Positions 59,664-64,000 of a DNA stretch of 64,000 nucleotides are shown piece by piece (position 1 is the first letter of the stretch; the number at the start of each line of letters is the position of its first letter). A program made the translations under genes and the position numbers. The DNA lies in the NCBI RefSeq assembly GCF_042654245.1, contig NZ_JBHSGI010000002.1, forward strand, positions 744,001 through 808,000. The letters are read 5' to 3'. The notes under the pieces were generated by a model. It was not told where the DNA came from. It did not search any database and worked only from the letters and a program-made list of their open reading frames with translations. Origin of the DNA: Seohaeicola_A nanhaiensis (GTDB lineage: Bacteria; Pseudomonadota; Alphaproteobacteria; Rhodobacterales; Rhodobacteraceae).

Positions 59664-60731
59664 ATGGCCTTCGATTTCATCCTGATGCTGACCTCGAACG
59701 ACCGGACCATCCCGGATGCGCGCGCCCGACTGGACGAGGCGCTGGAAGGCGGCGTGCGCCATATCGGGTTCAAGGACGTGGGGCTGCCGTTCTCGGACCT
59801 GAAGGGCCTCGCCGATGCGATCCGCGCGGCAGGCGGGCGGTCCTATCTGGAGGTGGTGAGCCTGGACGGCGAGAGCGAATTGGCCTCGGCGCGGGCGGCC
59901 ATCGATCTGGACGTGGACTGTCTGCTGGGCGGCATCCGCGCGGGCGAGGTGACGGCGCTGACGCGGGACCATCCGCTGCGGTATTATCCGTTTCCAGGGC
60001 AGATCACCGGGCACCCGAGCGTGCTGGAAGGGCCGGCCGGGGCGATTGTCGAGTCGGCCCAGCGGCTGGCGGATCTGGAGCATGTGCACGGGCTGGATCT
60101 GCTGGCCTATCGGTTCGACGGCGATGTCGAGGGGCTGATGGCGGCGGTCTGCGGCGCGGTGGCCAAGCCGGTGATCATGGCCGGCAGCATCGACAGCGCC
60201 GGGCGGGTCGAGGCCGCGGCGCGGGCCGGGGCGACCGGGTTCACCGTGGGCACCGCCGCGCTGGCAGGCACCTTTCCGGCCGAGGGTGAGGGCTTTGCCG
60301 CGCAGGTGCGGGCGATCCTGGCAATCACCGAACAGGCGCGGCGGCAATCGACCGCGCCGCGCCGGATCGCGCTGGCGGCGCATGACACGCGCAAGGCACA
60401 GCTGCGGGCCTGGGTGCTGCGGCACGCGCGGGCGCTGGCGGGGCACCGGCTGGTCTGTACCGGCGGCACCGGGCGGATGGTGGCCGAGGCGGCCCCGGCG
60501 CTGAGGGTGCATCGACTGCACCGGGGCGGGCGCGGCGGCGACCAGCAGCTGGGGGCGATGATCGCGACGGGGCAGCTGGATGCGGTTGTGTTCTTCATCG
60601 ACCCCACCCTGCCCCACAGCGGCGAGGCCGATCTGCAGGCGCTGACCCGGCTGGCGGCGCTGCATGACACGCCGATCGCGCTGGGGCCGTCGGGGGCCGA
60701 TCTGCTGGTGGCGGGTCTGCCTGCCCGCTAG
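59664..60731 (+). CDS. TIM-barrel protein fused to a methylglyoxal synthase domain
   Basis: The 355-residue protein has two parts. Residues 1-222 form a TIM-barrel with VIMAGSIDSAGRVEAAARAGATGFTV-like phosphate loop (GSID at 174-177, VGTAAL at 195-200), of HisA/ThiE-like style. Residues 234-355 match methylglyoxal synthase: AAHDTRK (His240, Asp241, Lys244), TGGTG (266-270), GGDQQLGAMI (Asp293) and DP...H (Asp313, His318), spaced nearly as in E. coli MgsA. One phosphate-site Thr is replaced by Gly, and the Ser-Gly of the phosphate loop is Arg-Gly. The fusion is unusual; activity on DHAP is uncertain. Confidence 0.85.
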   Translation: MAFDFILMLTSNDRTIPDARARLDEALEGGVRHIGFKDVGLPFSDLKGLADAIRAAGGRSYLEVVSLDGESELASARAAIDLDVDCLLGGIRAGEVTALTRDHPLRYYPFPGQITGHPSVLEGPAGAIVESAQRLADLEHVHGLDLLAYRFDGDVEGLMAAVCGAVAKPVIMAGSIDSAGRVEAAARAGATGFTVGTAALAGTFPAEGEGFAAQVRAILAITEQARRQSTAPRRIALAAHDTRKAQLRAWVLRHARALAGHRLVCTGGTGRMVAEAAPALRVHRLHRGGRGGDQQLGAMIATGQLDAVVFFIDPTLPHSGEADLQALTRLAALHDTPIALGPSGADLLVAGLPAR

Positions 60732-62452
60732 CCGGCCTTGGCGGGTCGGCGGTCGATGATGCCGCGCAGGGCCTCCAGCATCTCGTCGAGATCGGCGCAG
60801 GGATAGGCGCCGGTGGCGCGGATTTCTTCGGTGACATCGACCGGCAGGTCGGTGTTCGAGGCGGCGGGGATTTCGTTCAGCTTGCCGCCGATCAGCAGCG
60901 GCAGGCTGGCCCCGCGCCGTTCCAGCGCCGCCAGCACCGCGCGGGCATAGCGCAGGCCGAGCCCGTTGTAGGTGGAGACGGCGATCACCTCGGCCCCGGC
61001 GTCGAGCGCGCGGTCGACCAGCACCTCGGCATCGAGCGAGGTGCCGACCTCGACCGCCTCGGCCCCGAGGCCCGAGAGCGCCGCGCGCACGAGGTAGGCG
61101 CCGTGTTCGTGCACGTCCGAGGTGCCCAGCGCGACCTTGAGCGTGGAGAGGCCGGCGGGCGCGGTCTGGCGCGCGCACCAGGCGGCGGCGTCGCGGTCGA
61201 GTTCCAGCGCCCAGTCCACCGGGACCAGCGGTTTGGTCGCGCGGTTGCCGAAGAGCGTTTCCATGCCGTGGGCGCCCAGCCGCTTGATCGCCAGCATCAG
61301 CGCGGCGGGGTCGGTCACGTCGACGCCGCGGTCGGCGAGGCCCTGCATGGCACGCTGTTTGAAGGCCAGGCCGCCCTCCATCAGCCGGTCGGTCAGGGCG
61401 TCGATCTTTGCCGTGTCGATCAGCGCGCCGTGTTCGGGGGCGTGTTCGACCAGCCGCGCGGCGAAGCGCTGGGCGTCGAGGATTTCCTCGACATCCGGGA
61501 TGCGCTGGTTTTCCGTCACCGGGACCGGGTTGATCGCGTGGCCGGTGTGGGCGCGGCCGAGCGAGGTGATATCGGCGAGCAGGTAGCTCGCCAGGCTGGC
61601 GTAATTCGCCGCCGGAGACCGGCGGTAGGCGACGGTATTGCCGTAGAGCATGGTGCCGGGCGTGTCGGTCACGCGGGCCATGGCGGCGTGAAAGGCGGCG
61701 CGGCTGGCGGGGTTCGAGAAATGGTGGCCCCAGCAATAGGACAGCCGCGCGCCGATCAGATCCTCGACGATATGCTTTTCGATCAGCACGGTGCCGAGCG
61801 AGGAGGTCATGTCGCGGTAGAGGCCGACGAAACCGTCGTCGAGATTGGAGTGGATCAGCACCTCGGCCGGCTGGGCGGCGATCAGGCCGATGGCTGTGAC
61901 GGTCGCCTCGGTCGTGGCGACGTCGTCGTCCCAGTAGGGCAGGCGGAAGGTGAAATATTGCCCGAGGTTGCCGATGGCGGTGGCCCCGGCGGCGAGGGCT
62001 GCCTGAACATTGTGCAGCGCGCCGGGCAGTCCGAGCATGAAATCGCCGAAATGCGAAGCCGCGGGCGCGGCATTCGTGATGCGGGCAAAGTCCTCGGGGC
62101 CCTGCAGGACGATTCCCGTGCCGGTCTGGGCGGCGTCGCGCCGGTCGGGGGGATAGCCCATGGTCCAGTCGAGGGTGATGCCGAAGCGGTCGACCTTCAC
62201 GCCCTCGGAGGCGGCGGTGTCGTGGATTTCGCGGATCGCGCTGACCGTGCGGTCGATGCTGCGAAAGCCGATATGGGCATGCTGCATCATGCGGCCTTCG
62301 GCGGCCATGCGGCGTTTGTAGTCGGCCTCAGACGTCACGCCCTCGGCGTCGAGGAAGGCGGAGCGGCCGAGCGTCCAGGTGCCGGCGAGCTTGCGTCCCG
62401 CGTCGAGCAGGTCGCGGCCGGGGGTCATGTTGGGGGCGGTGAGAGAGGTCAT
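60728..62452 (-). CDS. Cobalamin-dependent mutase, glutamate-mutase-like, with B12-binding domain
   Basis: The 574-residue protein has an N-terminal catalytic region (about 1-430) with glutamate-mutase-epsilon-like features (GLPGALHNVQAALAAG, LPYWDDDVATTEATV, LYGNTVAYRR) and a C-terminal B12-binding domain with SDVHEHG (DVHEHG at 446-451), where His is the lower axial cobalt ligand (DxHxxG). It probably moves a carbon branch by a radical mechanism. A TAG shared through GCTAGC ends it and the facing fusion gene. The substrate is unknown, and this is not a normal MutB/IcmF type. The start at 62452 has GAGG nine bases upstream. Confidence 0.78.
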   Translation of the reverse strand: MTSLTAPNMTPGRDLLDAGRKLAGTWTLGRSAFLDAEGVTSEADYKRRMAAEGRMMQHAHIGFRSIDRTVSAIREIHDTAASEGVKVDRFGITLDWTMGYPPDRRDAAQTGTGIVLQGPEDFARITNAAPAASHFGDFMLGLPGALHNVQAALAAGATAIGNLGQYFTFRLPYWDDDVATTEATVTAIGLIAAQPAEVLIHSNLDDGFVGLYRDMTSSLGTVLIEKHIVEDLIGARLSYCWGHHFSNPASRAAFHAAMARVTDTPGTMLYGNTVAYRRSPAANYASLASYLLADITSLGRAHTGHAINPVPVTENQRIPDVEEILDAQRFAARLVEHAPEHGALIDTAKIDALTDRLMEGGLAFKQRAMQGLADRGVDVTDPAALMLAIKRLGAHGMETLFGNRATKPLVPVDWALELDRDAAAWCARQTAPAGLSTLKVALGTSDVHEHGAYLVRAALSGLGAEAVEVGTSLDAEVLVDRALDAGAEVIAVSTYNGLGLRYARAVLAALERRGASLPLLIGGKLNEIPAASNTDLPVDVTEEIRATGAYPCADLDEMLEALRGIIDRRPAKAG

Positions 62453-62536
62453 GCGGGGCACCTCGGCAGGGTCAAGACGGGTTTATCATATCCCGGCGAT
62501 GCGACAAGCTTGGCACATCGGACGAAGGAGACGGCG

Positions 62537-63295
62537 ATGCGGTTGGGAATCATCGGTGTGGGCCATCTGGCCGGGTCGCTGCTGGCCGGAGTGCGGCGCG
62601 CGGGTTGGGCGCCGGACGAGGTGCTGCTGGCGCCGCGCGGGCATGGGCCGGAGCTGGCCGGGCGGTTCGGCCATGCGCTGGCGCGGGACAATGCCGAGGT
62701 TGTGGCGGTCTGCGACACGGTGCTGCTGGCGGTGCGCCCGGCCCATGCGATGGAGGCGGTGGCGGGGCTGGGCTGGCGCAGCGGGCAGGTGCTGATCTCG
62801 GCCTGCGCCGGGGTGCCGTCGGGGGCGCTGGCCGGGGCGGTGGCACCGGCGCGGGTGGTGCGGATCATGCCGATGACGGCGGCCGAGTTCGGGGCGAGTC
62901 CGACAGTGGTGTGGCCCGACGAACCGGCGGCGCGGCCGTTCCTGAGTGCCATCGGCACGGCGATTCCGCTGGCCAGCGAGGCGGATTTCGAGACGGCGAC
63001 GGTGAGCGCGGCGGTCTATGGCTGGGCGCAGGAGCTGATCGCGCGGGCGGTCGAGTGGAGCGCGGCGCAGGGGCTGCCCGAGGCCACCGCGCGGCAGCTG
63101 GTGGCGCAGACCTTCGCGGGCGCGGCGCGGATGCAGGCCGAGAGCGCAGCGCCGATGCGCCAGCTGCTGGCCGAGCTGGTGACGCCGGGCGGGATCACCG
63201 AGGCGGGGCTGGAGCATCTGCGCGACGCCGGCGCGCTGGAGGCCTGGGACGGCGCCTGCGCGGTGGTGCTGGAGCGGCTGCGCGGGGCGACCTAG
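62537..63295 (+). CDS. ProC/F420-dependent-type NAD(P)-binding oxidoreductase
   Basis: The 252-residue protein begins with the Rossmann motif MRLGIIGVGHLAGSLLAGVR and continues with LLAVRPAHAMEAV, SACAGVPSGALAG and VRIMPMTAAEFGASPTVVWP, the pyrroline-5-carboxylate reductase layout. The C-terminal helical region shows MRQLLAELVTPGGITEAGLEHL. It should reduce an imine or ketone using NAD(P)H. It diverges from the cobalamin enzyme gene (84-base gap) and its stop overlaps that of the DeoR gene (CTAG). Confidence 0.82.
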   Translation: MRLGIIGVGHLAGSLLAGVRRAGWAPDEVLLAPRGHGPELAGRFGHALARDNAEVVAVCDTVLLAVRPAHAMEAVAGLGWRSGQVLISACAGVPSGALAGAVAPARVVRIMPMTAAEFGASPTVVWPDEPAARPFLSAIGTAIPLASEADFETATVSAAVYGWAQELIARAVEWSAAQGLPEATARQLVAQTFAGAARMQAESAAPMRQLLAELVTPGGITEAGLEHLRDAGALEAWDGACAVVLERLRGAT

Positions 63296-64000
63296 CGCGC
63301 GGTGCGCAGGTCGAGGCCATCGAGCAGGCCGGCGAAGTCGGGCGGCGGGGCCTTGTCGGTGATGACGATATCGCCGGGTTTCAGTTCGGGCTGGCGCAGG
63401 GCCGGGCGACGCTCTTGCGGTTCGAATTTGGAGTGGTCCACCGCCATGATCGCGCGTTTGGCGTTCTTCATCATCGCGTGGGCGATATCGACCTCGCATT
63501 GTTCGTGGACGAGGAAGCCTGCCTCGGGGTCGACCATGGAGGCGGAGAGGATCACGTAGTCGACGCGCATCCGCTCGATCACCTCGAAGGCCGAGCGGTC
63601 GAAGGCGGCGCCGTCGTGATCGCGCAGCTGGGTGCCGGCCATCGAGACCTTGTTGCCCGGGATGATCGCGAGCGTCGAGGCGACGAAGGCGGAATTCGTC
63701 ACCACGGTCAGTCCCTTGCAGGCGCGCAGGGCCTGGGCGACGAAGCCCGAGGTGGAGCCGGTGTCGATGGCGACGCTGGTGTTGTCGCCGATCAGCGCGG
63801 CGGCGGCGCGGGCGATGGCGACCTTGGCGTCGCGGTTCAGGTTCATCCGATCGAGAAACGGCGGATCGGTGGGCATCCGGTTGGAGACCAGCGCGCCGTG
63901 CACCTTGCTGATGTCGCCGCTTTCGACCAGCGGCTGGGCGACTCGGCGGATGGTCTGGTCGGAGACGCCGAACATGCGCGACAGCTCGATCACCGAGACG
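63292..64000 (-). CDS. DeoR/GlpR-family regulator, 5' end outside window
   Basis: The visible 236 codons include the end of the winged helix (SVIELSRMFGVSDQTIRR) and the DeoR sensor domain (VAIDTGSTSGFVAQAL, then VVTNS, VDYVILSASMVD, LVHEQCEVDIAHAMM, RAIMAVDHSKF). DeoR repressors sense phosphorylated sugars. Located beside the unexplained 56-63 kb block, it is the likely repressor of that pathway, which would suggest a sugar-phosphate-like inducer. The true start lies beyond the right edge. Confidence 0.88.
   Translation of the reverse strand, partial: VSVIELSRMFGVSDQTIRRVAQPLVESGDISKVHGALVSNRMPTDPPFLDRMNLNRDAKVAIARAAAALIGDNTSVAIDTGSTSGFVAQALRACKGLTVVTNSAFVASTLAIIPGNKVSMAGTQLRDHDGAAFDRSAFEVIERMRVDYVILSASMVDPEAGFLVHEQCEVDIAHAMMKNAKRAIMAVDHSKFEPQERRPALRQPELKPGDIVITDKAPPPDFAGLLDGLDLRTAR

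Noticed and set aside
58905..61736. Long minus-strand frame opposite the pyridoxal-kinase-like and fusion genes
   Set aside because: Arg/Gly/Pro-rich and lacking motifs, and it crosses well-supported genes on both strands.
1..64000. tRNA, rRNA or prophage genes
   Set aside because: No cloverleaf-like arms, conserved rRNA segments or phage structural genes were recognised by eye; a proper scan (tRNAscan, Infernal) would be decisive.

Overview
The window looks like a chromosomal segment from a GC-rich alphaproteobacterium of the Rhodobacterales (Paracoccus/Roseobacter type). Protein-level clues are PhaR/PhaP/PhaC/PhaZ with CTGC-N3-GCAG operators, an LdtR-type MarR regulator, a PCuAC copper chaperone, a thyX-type thymidylate synthase, SdhE, and the characteristic repeat built on GGGGGCTCTGCCCCC between convergent genes. 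No rRNA, tRNA, CRISPR array, insertion sequence or prophage was recognised. An 89-base run of N (2647-2735) marks an assembly gap.

Layout. 1-4113: PCuAC chaperone (cut by the edge), rpmB, an ABC-F ATPase, a tandem repeat bordering the gap, and meaB. 4324-9833: a four-gene polar amino-acid ABC transporter with a repeat cluster inside the operon, then an orphan RTX protein. 9874-15031: an aldehyde dehydrogenase divergent from two glutamine-synthetase-like ligases and a class I amidotransferase, which resembles a gamma-glutamyl (Puu-like) amine catabolic set; a PuuB-like oxidoreductase lies at 20840. 15233-24834: EF-G-like GTPase, recO, an exported MBL enzyme, a GST, a WYL regulator, an XRE/MmyB regulator divergent from a small membrane protein with two operator-like palindromes between them, and a DegT aminotransferase. 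24845-31364: polyhydroxyalkanoate cluster phaR, phaP, phaC, phaZ, with LysR and GNAT genes between. 31369-37625: a DUF6151-type protein, an M15-like peptidase, three alpha/beta hydrolases and thrS.

37827-40327 is a bufferin operon (bufA1, bufB/MNIO, bufC, DoxX), a ribosomally made copper-binding peptide system. 41739-42527 is a low-GC HNH-like gene that overlaps thyX. 43620-45876 encodes a TbpB-like surface lipoprotein translationally coupled to a Slam-type outer-membrane protein, a candidate type XI secretion pair. It is followed by glyoxalase I and two von Willebrand-like DUF1194 proteins. 47777-53738 holds LdtR, sdhE, an XRE regulator, an aspartate aminotransferase, a VOC remnant, a MATE exporter and a hydrolase. 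54748-55373 is a phd-doc toxin-antitoxin pair with a readable promoter/operator.

56232-63295 is the least explained block: aldo/keto reductase, FAD oxidoreductase, DUF938 methyltransferase, pyridoxal-kinase-like protein and a TIM-barrel fused to methylglyoxal synthase in one tight run, facing a glutamate-mutase-like cobalamin enzyme and a ProC-like dehydrogenase, with a DeoR regulator at the edge. I infer an uncharacterised catabolic or salvage pathway. All assignments come from reading the sequence and recalling families; no database search was possible.
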